Counted from the stretch's first letter, positions 7,167 through 14,481 are shown. The stretch: 20,665 nt of DNA from Spirochaetota bacterium (GCA_029548025.1 JAKPOE010000248.1:1-20665); one strand, 5' to 3'. Notes: generated from the sequence alone by a model not told the origin. Numbers and translations: made by a program.

Positions 7167-7346
7167 TCAACAACTTTTTAGCTGAGTGAGCGGGCTTTGC
7201 CAATCACAATTTGAACAGCGGATGTCCTTATACTTTAAAACTTCACCTTTAAGTGTTTTTACAACCGCTGCCATAACAAGCGCCTGACATCGTGGGCAAT
7301 GTTTGGCAATAAGCTCGTACTCATTCTTTACATTGTACTGTAACAT
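7167..7346 (-). CDS. 59-residue zinc-ribbon protein
   Basis: A short gene with an excellent ribosome-binding site (GGAGG seven bases before the ATG) and a near-consensus promoter 60 bases upstream. The protein has two cysteine pairs, CPRC (17-20) and CSNC (44-47), 23 residues apart with beta-rich sequence between (LVMAAVVKTLKGEVLKYKDI), the layout of a small zinc ribbon. The C-terminal residue is also Cys. Such proteins bind nucleic acid, act as metal-binding adaptors or serve in protein contacts; nothing here chooses between these. It lies 137 bases upstream of ndk on the same strand. No database name is offered. Confidence 0.8.
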   Translation of the reverse strand: MLQYNVKNEYELIAKHCPRCQALVMAAVVKTLKGEVLKYKDIRCSNCDWQSPLTQLKSC

Positions 7347-7407
7347 GGATACGCCTCCGTTTAATCATAACAAAAGTCCCTTATTAATATATGTGTATTT
7401 TTTAAGC

Positions 7408-7436
7408 ATTATAGCATGCTTTTTTACATCCGTCAA
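7408..7436 (-). promoter_or_regulatory. strong sigma-70-type promoter of the zinc-ribbon gene
   Basis: In the minus sense TTGACG (7436-7431), a 17-base spacer and TATAAT (7413-7408). It implies a leader of about 55 bases before the ATG at 7346. An inverted repeat AAGCAT-N6-ATGCTT (7404-7421) covers the -10 and could be an operator. Confidence 0.75.
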
Positions 7437-7440
7437 TCAT

Positions 7441-7458
7441 TATATCGTTATCGATATA
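7441..7458. repeat. inverted repeat TATATCG-N4-CGATATA
   Basis: Perfect 7-bp arms with a 4-base centre, immediately upstream of the zinc-ribbon promoter's -35. The position suits an activator or repressor site; the cognate regulator is unknown. Confidence 0.5.
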
Positions 7459-7505
7459 TAGAATATTCTCAAAGATAATGTTTACCCTCCTTCTTTTATA
7501 TTGTT

Positions 7506-7530
7506 CGATAGTTACTCATAAAAACTATCG
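7506..7530. repeat. inverted repeat CGATAGTT-N9-AACTATCG
   Basis: Perfect 8-bp arms with a 9-base loop. It would fall in the leader of a leftward transcript started from the promoter at 7572-7599, followed by a strong Shine-Dalgarno sequence (AGGAGGG, minus sense, 7491-7485) that has no proper start codon after it. No T run follows, so it is not a terminator. Confidence 0.5.
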
Positions 7531-7546
7531 GCAAAAATATCCCTTT

Positions 7547-7580
7547 CATTAATATGAGTGAGTAGTCACTCATATTAATG
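7547..7580. promoter_or_regulatory. 15-bp-arm palindrome, TetR-type operator candidate
   Basis: CATTAATATGAGTGA, the 4-base centre GTAG, and its exact complement TCACTCATATTAATG. The inner TGAGTGA-N4-TCACTCA is the style of TetR-family operators as I know them. It overlaps the -10 and start region of the leftward promoter at 7572-7599. No TetR gene lies in the window. Confidence 0.6.
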
Positions 7581-7599
7581 ATAATCATTTTTTTGTCAA
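7572..7599 (-). promoter_or_regulatory. leftward promoter with Fur-box-like sequence in its spacer
   Basis: In the minus sense TTGACA (7599-7594), 16 bases, then TAATAT (7577-7572). Between them, at 7574-7592, lies a match of 15 of 19 positions to the classic Fur box, with an unbroken 14-base core TAATGATAATCATT at 7576-7589. The palindrome at 7547-7580 overlaps the -10. The arrangement suggests metal repression plus a second regulator. No intact gene follows closely: the next is the zinc-ribbon gene, about 225 bases on, with its own promoter. Confidence 0.55.
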
Positions 7600-7930
7600 G
7601 ATTTTTTTCATTCTTTATAAATACTGAAAAAAATTTTTTTGTATCCCTCATCGAAAAAGTATTAAAAACTTTATCAATTTATTTATGGAAAAAATTATTG
7701 CTTGACATTACTATTATTCAATTTCAAAAGCTATATCAACCAATTGTCATGTTGTAATATTTGTAATGCATTGATGCATATTTTGATTTTATAGTACAAC
7801 AAAGTATTCAGGAAAATTGGTGGTGAGCAATGCTTCTATAGAGTACTTCAACCGATTTACTTATAATAGTGTAATAGTGCAGCATCACCATAGCATTTTA
7901 ATACTATGGTTAATAGAGTATAATCATATT
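7600..7930. other. AT-rich gene-less stretch
   Basis: No coding frame here is supported. The sequence is strongly AT-rich with A and T runs. A 7-bp inverted repeat ACCATAG-N10-CTATGGT at 7887-7910 lies just after the truncated radical SAM gene on the minus strand, without a T run. A TTGACA at 7702-7707 on the plus strand has no partner -10 at a proper distance. Confidence 0.5.
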
Positions 7931-8341
7931 TTAAGCACAAGGAGTACCCATGGTAAGTGGTTCACCACCTGTAAATTTATAAAAAGGTTTTATTTTCCAC
8001 CTGGCAGTTTCATCAATAATTTTTTTCAAGGTGTCAAATTGTATTGGTGGTTCTTTTAAATTTTTGCGATCGACCCTACCACCCTCTTTCCCCTGTGCAC
8101 AAAAAGCACAATGTAAAAAACATCTTTCGGTCAGGCGTACCACAATATCCCTGGGTAAAGAAGGCTTTTTGTAAAAAGGTGTCATGCATAAATATTTAGC
8201 TTGCATCTCTGCAATCCTTATCTGGATAAGTTTCAGTGACAACTGGTGATATTTCATTGCAGCTTTTGCTTTATTGATAGTGTTGTTTAATATTCCTAAC
8301 AAATATACTATGTTTAACAATTTTTTTCTCATGTTTAGCAT
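7931..8341 (-). pseudogene. truncated radical SAM protein gene
   Basis: The 136-residue frame holds the start of a radical SAM enzyme: the cluster motif CFLHCAFC (C74, C78, C81) and, at 125-128, the GGEP motif (KFTGGEPL). It then ends at once with TMGTPCA and a stop. A complete enzyme would need some 150-200 more residues of the barrel, so the gene is cut. The beginning also looks damaged: the ATG at 8341 has no ribosome-binding sequence, while an ATG at 8375 with AAGGA ten bases upstream opens in another frame (MNNKENNSLSNNAKHEKK) that seems to lead into this one. The motif type fits SPASM or other peptide- or lipid-modifying subfamilies, but which cannot be told from the remaining part. Confidence 0.8.
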
Positions 8342-8375
8342 TATTTGATAAAGAGTTATTTTCTTTATTGTTCAT

Positions 8376-8686
8376 ATTGTACACATCCTTATTACAATTG
8401 ATGAAATGTTAAAAGTATGAAAACAGTATTGCACACACTCAATCTCATTTTCTACACTTTTTCAAAATAGCAAATGCAATAATGAAAAAAATATTATACG
8501 TAATTGTTAAAACTCAGTCAGTGAAAGCAGGTATTCTGATAGTATATTAACAATTTTTGCCAGCTATTAAGAAAAAATGTTTACATAAACAATAACTATC
8601 GCACATAGTAAAATTATTTTTTGAATATAGGTAATACTTTTCATGGTTGTACATAGTTGTGATGTGCAGTAAAGGATGGTACCAAA
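8376..8686. other. intergenic region upstream of the aminotransferase
   Basis: About 310 AT-rich bases. The plus-strand promoter of the aminotransferase should be here, but I find no convincing -35/-10 pair. The only translation signal is AAAGGATG about ten bases before its ATG. Confidence 0.4.
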
Positions 8687-9586
8687 ATGCAATGCTGGCT
8701 TAATGGTAGATTATGTAATATACATGACGCGCATGTTTCATTGCTCTCGCACAGCTTTGGCCGGGGTACAGCAATATTTGAGGTTCTGGAGATAGTTACT
8801 AATAACAGGGGCACTGCACTGCTTGCCATACACCAGCATTTAGAACGCTTTACAAACAGTGCGCATGCTATGTACCTGAACCTTCCCTATTCCAATGAAG
8901 AAATTGTTGCAGGAATTATGAGCTGTACAAAGGCAAATAATGTGACAAACGGGCTTGTGAAATTTTTTGCCTATTATGATGACATAGAACTTTCTATTAT
9001 ACCGCACAACACCAGCATTTCATGCGCCATCTTTTGTATGGATTATGAAAAGCTGCCGTTCACCAGGGAACAACTTTTAAAACCTGCCCGTGCATGTATA
9101 AGCTCGTATAAAAAATTAGATGCTGCTACAGTACCGGTGCATGCAAAGATTGCGGGCAATTATGTCAACGGTTACCTTGCTCAGATGGAAGCAACCAGAA
9201 AGGGATTTACTGATGCTATTTTAGTTGATACCGGCGGCAACATTGCTGAAGCTGCAACGTCTAATATTTTTTTTGTTATGGGCGATAGTATCCATACACC
9301 TACCCTGCAGTCCATAATGCCGGGGATTACGCGGATGATTATTCTTGACATGCTGCGATATGAAAAGTTTAATTATGAGGAATGCGATATCCATGTAAAT
9401 GATATGAAACATTATACCGAAGCATTCTTTTCGGGAAGCATTGACAACATACTGCCTATTGCATCGATTGATGATATTGCGTTTACACCTGCACCAGGCA
9501 CCATGACAGCACAGATTCAACAACTGCTGACCGCACTGCTGAATGATGAGCATGCCCTATCACAAAAATATTTGTATTATTTTTAA
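8687..9586 (+). CDS. class IV PLP-dependent aminotransferase, branched-chain type
   Basis: A fold-type IV enzyme of 299 residues. The PLP lysine is K154 in HAKIAGNYVNGYLAQMEA, the common lysine-GNY setting of branched-chain aminotransferases. E188 in GNIAEAATSNIFFV is the usual cofactor-binding glutamate region, and SIMPGITRMIILDM (about 214-227) is the ILPGITR motif. The N-terminal SHSFGRGTAIFEVLE matches the FG-G substrate loop. The family also includes D-amino-acid aminotransferase and 4-amino-4-deoxychorismate lyase. Length and the lysine region favour an IlvE-like role, but the gene stands alone with no biosynthetic neighbours. AAGGA lies about ten bases before the ATG, and a terminator candidate follows. 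Confidence 0.88.
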   Translation: MQCWLNGRLCNIHDAHVSLLSHSFGRGTAIFEVLEIVTNNRGTALLAIHQHLERFTNSAHAMYLNLPYSNEEIVAGIMSCTKANNVTNGLVKFFAYYDDIELSIIPHNTSISCAIFCMDYEKLPFTREQLLKPARACISSYKKLDAATVPVHAKIAGNYVNGYLAQMEATRKGFTDAILVDTGGNIAEAATSNIFFVMGDSIHTPTLQSIMPGITRMIILDMLRYEKFNYEECDIHVNDMKHYTEAFFSGSIDNILPIASIDDIAFTPAPGTMTAQIQQLLTALLNDEHALSQKYLYYF

Positions 9587-9604
9587 AACTGCCTCATCCA
9601 GCAT

Positions 9605-9634
9605 GGTGCCAATATAACCAATGCACCTTTTTTT
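9605..9634 (+). terminator. weak intrinsic terminator after the aminotransferase gene
   Basis: A 5-bp stem GGTGC/GCACC with a 13-base loop is followed directly by seven T. The stem is short, so strength is uncertain. Confidence 0.45.
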
Positions 9635-9766
9635 GCGTTGTCCATGAAAGGCTTATTTCTTAAGAAGAATATAATTTGTTGACATGCAGTCAGGTTAGTG
9701 TTATTAAAAATTATACTGCTTCATTGTATCTACAAGCGTTACAATTTTATAAAAACTGGTGAATAT

Positions 9767-10639
9767 ATGAAAAAATTTATTTATTTGCTTTTAACTGCCA
9801 TAATGCTGTGCACCGTTGCATGCTTTGATGTGATACATTACATTGAGCCTCGTAACGACAAAACAGTATTTATTCAATTCAGAGTAATAACCGGCATGGT
9901 AAACAATAAAGAATTGGATGATACTTTTACTAAAAATAATATCACAAAACTTTATCAGGGTGTCAATTTTGCCTTTACGCAGATTTCAACAGATTTTAAA
10001 AAGGGATTTGAATTAACTGCAACGATCAAAGAAAATCAATTGAAATATTATAAAGACTCTGCAACAGATAATAATCTTAATACAATCATCCCGTATAAGG
10101 ATAATAAAAATCAATATATTTTGATATATGACAATAATGAATTTCAAGCAAATAAAAAAGATGAAGAATTGTCTTCTGGTTTAACCGATGCTGTTTTTTC
10201 TTCTATCAATTACAAAATTATTGTAGCCGGCTCGCTCAAACCAAAACATGTGCACCTTATAACGTACAACGAATCGCCAAAAACTATGTATCTTAATCCT
10301 TACAAGGTGGGTCAGCAATATTTTATTGAAGTACCGGCATCATTGATATTGCAAAATCTATGCGCAATCATTATATCGTCTAATAATACTATCGATGACA
10401 AAGACATCACTGCAAAACTCAACAAATTATATGTAAAGCACAAACAGGAGCAGCAAAAACGCGAAGAATCGTTACAGAATAAAGACACTGAACAGCAGCA
10501 AGACGATGAATCCATTGATAATTCAGATAAAAGTAACAATATGAATGATAATACCGAAGAATCAGATGATAGCTATAATAACGATAGTATTTCTCCAGAC
10601 GATTTTAATGACTATAATGAAAATGGCATTGCTGAATAA
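9767..10639 (+). CDS. putative lipoprotein with acidic Asn/Asp-rich tail
   Basis: The frame opens at 9698, but the ATG at 9767 is preferred. GGTGA lies just before it, and it starts a typical export signal: MKK, a hydrophobic core (FIYLLLTAIML), then TVAC with Cys19 as a probable lipidation site. Thr at -3 is not ideal, though spirochaetal lipoboxes are loose. The mature part (290 residues in all) starts FDVIHYIEPRNDKTVFIQFRV, then a mixed alpha/beta region, and ends in a low-complexity tail of about 55 residues rich in N, D, E, S and Q. I do not recognise the domain. The gene stands alone. The protein is probably anchored in an envelope membrane with the acidic tail exposed. Confidence 0.7.
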   Translation: MKKFIYLLLTAIMLCTVACFDVIHYIEPRNDKTVFIQFRVITGMVNNKELDDTFTKNNITKLYQGVNFAFTQISTDFKKGFELTATIKENQLKYYKDSATDNNLNTIIPYKDNKNQYILIYDNNEFQANKKDEELSSGLTDAVFSSINYKIIVAGSLKPKHVHLITYNESPKTMYLNPYKVGQQYFIEVPASLILQNLCAIIISSNNTIDDKDITAKLNKLYVKHKQEQQKREESLQNKDTEQQQDDESIDNSDKSNNMNDNTEESDDSYNNDSISPDDFNDYNENGIAE

Positions 10640-10695
10640 AAAAACAAAAATTTGCGATTAATCTGGAGATTTAACTATTTGTATGGTTATTATTT

Positions 10696-10730
10696 CATTA
10701 ACTCATTAACTCATTAACTCATTAACTCAT
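10696..10730. repeat. tandem repeat, CATTAACT x4
   Basis: Four perfect copies of the 8-base unit CATTAACT (10696-10727) and three bases of a fifth, followed by a T run. It lies in the intergenic region after the lipoprotein gene. An 8-base unit outside coding sequence can change length by replication slippage without affecting a frame. Confidence 0.9.
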
Positions 10731-10911
10731 ACATTTTTTTCATACGATCATTATATTTTATAGTTACATTATTAATTTAATGCGATATTCTTATACGAAA
10801 CCTTGTAGATGAAGTATATGGTAAAATCCTTCCAGAAAATTAAATTATACACTATTTGCATTCTAAAGTGTTCTTTTTTCACAGGGCAATCTATCCTTTA
10901 TTTCTATATAA

Positions 10912-11160
10912 TATAGTAATCTGATCCATAAAGAAGATAAAATTAGTATAAATAAGTACGATATATCAATAAAAAATACTGATGAAATTATATTGTTGTG
11001 CAATAAATATTCAGTAAAAGTAATTGGTAAAATTCCGCTTGATACTGATTTTGTGAAGGCACAGATAGCAGGTAAAACAATTGTTGAATTTTCTAAGGGC
11101 AATGCTTCACAAGCTATTCAGGAGATATGGGATTCTTTACAGGTAAAATTGTTTTCATAA
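10912..11160 (+). pseudogene. C-terminal remnant of a MinD-type P-loop ATPase
   Basis: The frame is open only after a TAA at 10909-10911 and has no start codon in a sensible place. Its 82 residues read INKYDIS, KNTDEIILLCNKYSVKVIGKIP, LDTDFVKAQIAGKTIVEFS and ASQAIQEIWDSL. This is clearly the end of the MinD-superfamily ATPases with inserted ferredoxin domains (INKYD, then IGKIP-D, then A-AGKT-VE). In those proteins about 200 residues come before, with the Walker A and the ferredoxin part; none of that is present upstream. The piece lies 56 bases before the CoA-disulfide reductase operon, on the same strand. MinD-type ATPases of this kind often sit next to NifX-like and Mrp-like genes, so it is probably a lost member of this cluster. 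Confidence 0.75.
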
Positions 11161-11216
11161 AAAAAGGAATATCAACACCCTAACAGGTACATTAAATACT
11201 AAAAGGAGTTTATATA

Positions 11217-12920
11217 ATGCTGGGAAAAAAATTAAGAGTTGTTATTGTTGGTGGAGTTGCCTGCGGACCAAAAACAGCTTCACGAATTAAGCGACTGCTT
11301 CCTGATGCAGAGGTAACAATCATTGAAAAAGGCGAACTTTTATCGTATGCCGGGTGCGGATTGCCTTTTTATCTTTCAGGCGAGGTGCATGATTATAAAG
11401 AACTGATGAGCACAGCAGCAGGGGTTGTGAGGGATACTCATTTTTTTAAAATGACGAAAGATATTACCGTTTTGAATCAAACGCTGGTTGAATCAATTGA
11501 CCGAAACAAAAAAACAATAAAAGCGGTACATACGCTATCAGGTAAATCCATAGATATTGAATATGACAAATTAGTGTTAGCCGTGGGGGGCACACCATTT
11601 ATACCCCAAATTAAAGGTATTGATTTAAAAGGAGTACATTTCCTTTCAACTATTGACGATGCACGAAAAATTCATGATGAGGAAAAAAATTTAAAAGGCA
11701 AAAATGCCGTTATCATTGGAGGAGGGTTGATAGGAATTGAAGTTTGCGAATCTTTTGTTAAACAGGGGATGAACGTAACCATTATTGAAAAAATGGATAG
11801 GGTACTCCCTGCACTTCTTGATCCTGAAATGGCCTATCACGTTCATAACGAATTACAAGCCAATAATGTTACTGTATTACTTAACGATGCAGTAGTAGAA
11901 ATTAAGGGCGATGATCAGGGTAATGTAAGAAGCGTAAAAACAAATAAAACGGAAGTGCCCTCGGATTTGGTATTGATTGCCATTGGTACAAAACCAAATA
12001 TAACCTTAGCAAAACAAGCTGGCATTACTATAGGTACAACAGGTGCCATTGCTGTTAATGAATTTTTATGTACATCTGATCCTGATATTTACGCTGGTGG
12101 TGATTGTGTTGAGAATATACATTTGGTTTCAGGGAAACCAATCTATGCTCCTATGGGTTCAACAGCCAATAAACATGGGAGAGTTATTGCAAACAATATT
12201 TGTGGAAAAGAATCAACGTTTAAAGGTGTATTGGGTACGGCTATTTGCAAGGTATTTACCATGAATGTTGCCCGCACCGGACTTTCTGAGGAACAAGCCA
12301 GAGATGGAGGTTATGATTTTATTACAGTACTTAATCCTTCACAGGATAAAGCACATTTTTATCCCGATGCAAAATTAATTATTATTAAGTTAATTGTTGA
12401 TAAAAAAAGCCGTACATTGCTTGGTGCTCAAATAGTTGGACCCGGTGATGTTGCTAAACGCATTGAAGTGGTTATTACAACAATAACAAATAAGGCAACC
12501 ATAGATGACATAGCAAATTACGATTTAGCTTACGCACCTCCATTTTCTCCTGCAATAGATAATATTATTATGACTGCATACATAGCACTAAATAAGTTAG
12601 ATGGCATTACTAAATCCATTTCACCAGTTGAAGTTAAAAAGAAAATGGGCAATAATGAAGATTTTATTTTACTTGATGTTCGTTCACCTCAGGAATATGA
12701 AGAGATTAGAATTGATGATGTCCGGGTAAAACTAATTCCATTAGGTAAATTGCGAGAATCCCTGCATCAGCTTGATAAATCAAAAGAAATAATAACTTTT
12801 TGTAAAATATCATTACGAGGATATGAGGCACAAAGAATTCTTGAAGGTGCTGGTTTTAGAAATGTAAAATTTTTAGATGGTGGAATTGTATGCTGGCCGT
12901 ATAAAAAATTGGTTAAATAA
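11217..12920 (+). CDS. CoA-disulfide reductase / NADH oxidase-type flavoprotein with C-terminal rhodanese domain
   Basis: A 567-residue fusion. Residues 1-450 form a pyridine-nucleotide-disulfide oxidoreductase of the CoADR/Nox group: FAD motif VVIVGGVACGPKTA (8-21), single active cysteine C47 in SYAGCGLPFYLSG, NAD(P)H motif VIIGGGLIGIEV (165-176), second FAD motif YAGGDC (292-297) and dimer domain to about 460. Residues 468-567 are a rhodanese domain with LDVRSPQEYEE (486-496) and active cysteine C529 in TFCKISLRGYEAQRIL. Proteins of this build reduce CoA disulfides, CoA persulfide or polysulfide, the rhodanese handling sulfane sulfur. AGGAG lies eight bases before the ATG. It is first in an operon with the Mrp and NifX-like genes, which points to sulfur supply or redox control around Fe-S or metal cofactors. 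The actual substrate is not visible. Confidence 0.92.
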   Translation: MLGKKLRVVIVGGVACGPKTASRIKRLLPDAEVTIIEKGELLSYAGCGLPFYLSGEVHDYKELMSTAAGVVRDTHFFKMTKDITVLNQTLVESIDRNKKTIKAVHTLSGKSIDIEYDKLVLAVGGTPFIPQIKGIDLKGVHFLSTIDDARKIHDEEKNLKGKNAVIIGGGLIGIEVCESFVKQGMNVTIIEKMDRVLPALLDPEMAYHVHNELQANNVTVLLNDAVVEIKGDDQGNVRSVKTNKTEVPSDLVLIAIGTKPNITLAKQAGITIGTTGAIAVNEFLCTSDPDIYAGGDCVENIHLVSGKPIYAPMGSTANKHGRVIANNICGKESTFKGVLGTAICKVFTMNVARTGLSEEQARDGGYDFITVLNPSQDKAHFYPDAKLIIIKLIVDKKSRTLLGAQIVGPGDVAKRIEVVITTITNKATIDDIANYDLAYAPPFSPAIDNIIMTAYIALNKLDGITKSISPVEVKKKMGNNEDFILLDVRSPQEYEEIRIDDVRVKLIPLGKLRESLHQLDKSKEIITFCKISLRGYEAQRILEGAGFRNVKFLDGGIVCWPYKKLVK

Positions 12921-12940
12921 CATGATTGCAGGAGGTTATG

Positions 12941-13819
12941 ATGTTTGGTAATAATAAAAATTCAAAATCCAATGCGGTGAAACCGGGTATGAATGATAAA
13001 CAGGCTATTGAAGTTGATGAAGAGTTGAAATTAGAGGAAAACCTGAACAAGATTAAGCACACCATTCTGGTTTTATCTGGTAAAGGTGGAGTTGGGAAAA
13101 GTACTATTGCAACAAACTGTGCCGTAGCGCTTGCATCGCGAAAATTAAAAACGGGTTTGCTTGATATTGATATTCATGGCCCAAGTGTTCCAACACTTCT
13201 GGGCATAGAAAAATTGGGTTTGCAGGCAACAAACCATAATACAATTATCCCTATACAATATAATGACTATCTTAAAGTTATATCAGCAGGTTTTATGCTA
13301 CCCGACAATAAAGAAGCTGTTATATGGCGAGGACCATTAAAATACAATTTAATAAAACAATTTTTATCTGATGTTGAATGGGATGAACTTGATTTCCTTA
13401 TTATTGATTCCCCTCCGGGAACCGGTGATGAACCATTATCTGTTGCACAGCTTGTTAAAAATCCTACTGGTGCTGTCATAGTCACAACACCACAAAATGT
13501 TTCAACCATCGATGTAAAAAAATCAATTACCTTTTGTCATAAGCTTAATATACCGGTATTAGGTGTTGTGGAAAATATGAGCGGATTTGTATGCCCCCAT
13601 TGTGGAAAAGAAACATTCATATTCAGGAAAAGTGGCGGCAGTGAAATTTCACAGGAGATGGGAGTACCCTTTTTAGGGAGCATCCCTATTGATCCTCTTA
13701 TTGTGGAAAACAGTGATGCCGGCAGGCCATTTGCACAGTCAGCAAACAGTAATGCTACCGCATCTCAAAAGCATTTTGAAGAAATAATCAGCAGTTTACT
13801 GCAATCAATAACTGTATAA
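12941..13819 (+). CDS. Mrp/NBP35-type Fe-S cluster carrier ATPase
   Basis: A MinD-like ATPase that carries and delivers [4Fe-4S] clusters. It shows the deviant Walker A SGKGGVGKST (46-55), LLDIDIHGPSVP (73-84), DSPPGTGDEPLS (156-167) and the cluster-ligand pair CPHC (C218, C221). ATG-ATG stands at 12938/12941. GGAGG ends at 12935, so the second ATG is at the better distance (five bases) and is chosen; a TTG at 12926 is not credible. The product is 292 residues, normal for the short Mrp form without the N-terminal DUF59 domain. The first 40 residues are a polar tail. It begins 20 bases after the flavoprotein gene and is followed 14 bases on by the NifX-like gene: one operon. ApbC/Mrp is the group name; the client protein is unknown. 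Confidence 0.93.
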   Translation: MFGNNKNSKSNAVKPGMNDKQAIEVDEELKLEENLNKIKHTILVLSGKGGVGKSTIATNCAVALASRKLKTGLLDIDIHGPSVPTLLGIEKLGLQATNHNTIIPIQYNDYLKVISAGFMLPDNKEAVIWRGPLKYNLIKQFLSDVEWDELDFLIIDSPPGTGDEPLSVAQLVKNPTGAVIVTTPQNVSTIDVKKSITFCHKLNIPVLGVVENMSGFVCPHCGKETFIFRKSGGSEISQEMGVPFLGSIPIDPLIVENSDAGRPFAQSANSNATASQKHFEEIISSLLQSITV

Positions 13820-13833
13820 AAGGAGAAATGCAT

Positions 13834-14175
13834 ATGCTAATAGCTGTACCGTTAACACAGGACAATATTTTTTCATTACATTTTGGACATTGCAATAAAT
13901 TTGCAATGTATGATATTGATGAAAATACTAAATCTATTGTGAAAAAAGAAGAAATTCCTGCACCGCCTCACCAACCAGGTCTTCTTCCACGATGGCTTTC
14001 TGAAAAGGGAGCTACATGTATTTTAGCAGGTGGCATTGGACAAAGAGCCATGTCATTATTTGAAGAACAACATGTACATGTTGTCATAGGTATTGAAGGT
14101 ACTGACCCTGATGCCATTGTAAACGATTATTTAGCAGGGAAACTAAAAGTTGGTGCTAATGTTTGTGATCATTGA
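13834..14175 (+). CDS. NifX/NifB-C-terminal family protein (dinitrogenase Fe-Mo cofactor-binding fold)
   Basis: A 113-residue single-domain protein with the family pattern: MLIAVPLT start, HFGHCNKFAMYDID (the conserved FG-H-A-F stretch), the PPHQPGLLPRWLSEKGATCILAGGIGQRA segment given here as PPHQPGLLPRWL and GATCILAGGIGQRA, then a closing V-G-(E)GTDPDAIVNDYLAG. Related proteins carry Fe-Mo or Fe-S-type cofactors. Outside nitrogen fixers, stand-alone forms are common in anaerobes beside Mrp/MinD ATPases and are of unknown function; no nif structural genes are seen here. Of the two ATGs (13828 and 13834) the second is preferred, because AGGAG is eight bases before it and only two before the first. 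It is third in the operon. Confidence 0.9.
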   Translation: MLIAVPLTQDNIFSLHFGHCNKFAMYDIDENTKSIVKKEEIPAPPHQPGLLPRWLSEKGATCILAGGIGQRAMSLFEEQHVHVVIGIEGTDPDAIVNDYLAGKLKVGANVCDH

Positions 14176-14187
14176 TATGAGTTAAAT

Positions 14188-14481
14188 ATGAGCACTGTAT
14201 GTATAACACTTTATTTAAATGGCCATTGCATTGAGAGTGAAGCAAAAAACCAGTTACATAGACTATATGAATTAATTCTTAATTCATATAATGTTACATC
14301 TGAGCTTGAAAATCAATATAAGCTGCTGTATGATTTTATTACGATAGCTGATTTTAAGGCACTCCGCTCCATGGATGAACGTTTAAACGGTTTAATGCCT
14401 TCAATATGTGAATTAACAAAGGATGATGAAGGCAAAATACAGCTACAAATTCAAGGATGCAACCTTTTTTTCAACTTCTGA
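14188..14481 (+). CDS. unrecognised small protein at the end of the Mrp-NifX operon
   Basis: A 97-residue frame 12 bases after the NifX-like gene on the same strand, with no clear ribosome-binding site. It starts with a beta-strand-like ITLYLNGHCIES, continues with a helical middle (QLHRLYELILNSYNV, then YKLLYDFITIADFKALRSMDERLNGLMPSI) and ends with TKDDEGKIQLQIQGCNLFFNF. I do not recognise the family. The last dozen residues probably are not original: the DNA from about 14450 on also encodes, in another frame, the conserved end of a methyltransferase. The natural C-terminus may therefore have been replaced at a deletion junction. The position suggests a part in the same process as Mrp and NifX; that is inference. 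Confidence 0.6.
   Translation: MSTVCITLYLNGHCIESEAKNQLHRLYELILNSYNVTSELENQYKLLYDFITIADFKALRSMDERLNGLMPSICELTKDDEGKIQLQIQGCNLFFNF

Noticed and set aside
7817..8059. 80-codon plus-strand frame
   Set aside because: Opposite the radical SAM remnant and an AT-rich spacer; low-complexity translation without motif.
10696..10730. CRISPR-like array
   Set aside because: The repeat unit is 8 bases with no spacers, so it is a simple tandem repeat.
12926..12940. TTG at 12926 or ATG at 12938 as start of the Mrp gene
   Set aside because: The GGAGG site lies inside or only two bases from these; ATG at 12941 has the normal five-base spacing.
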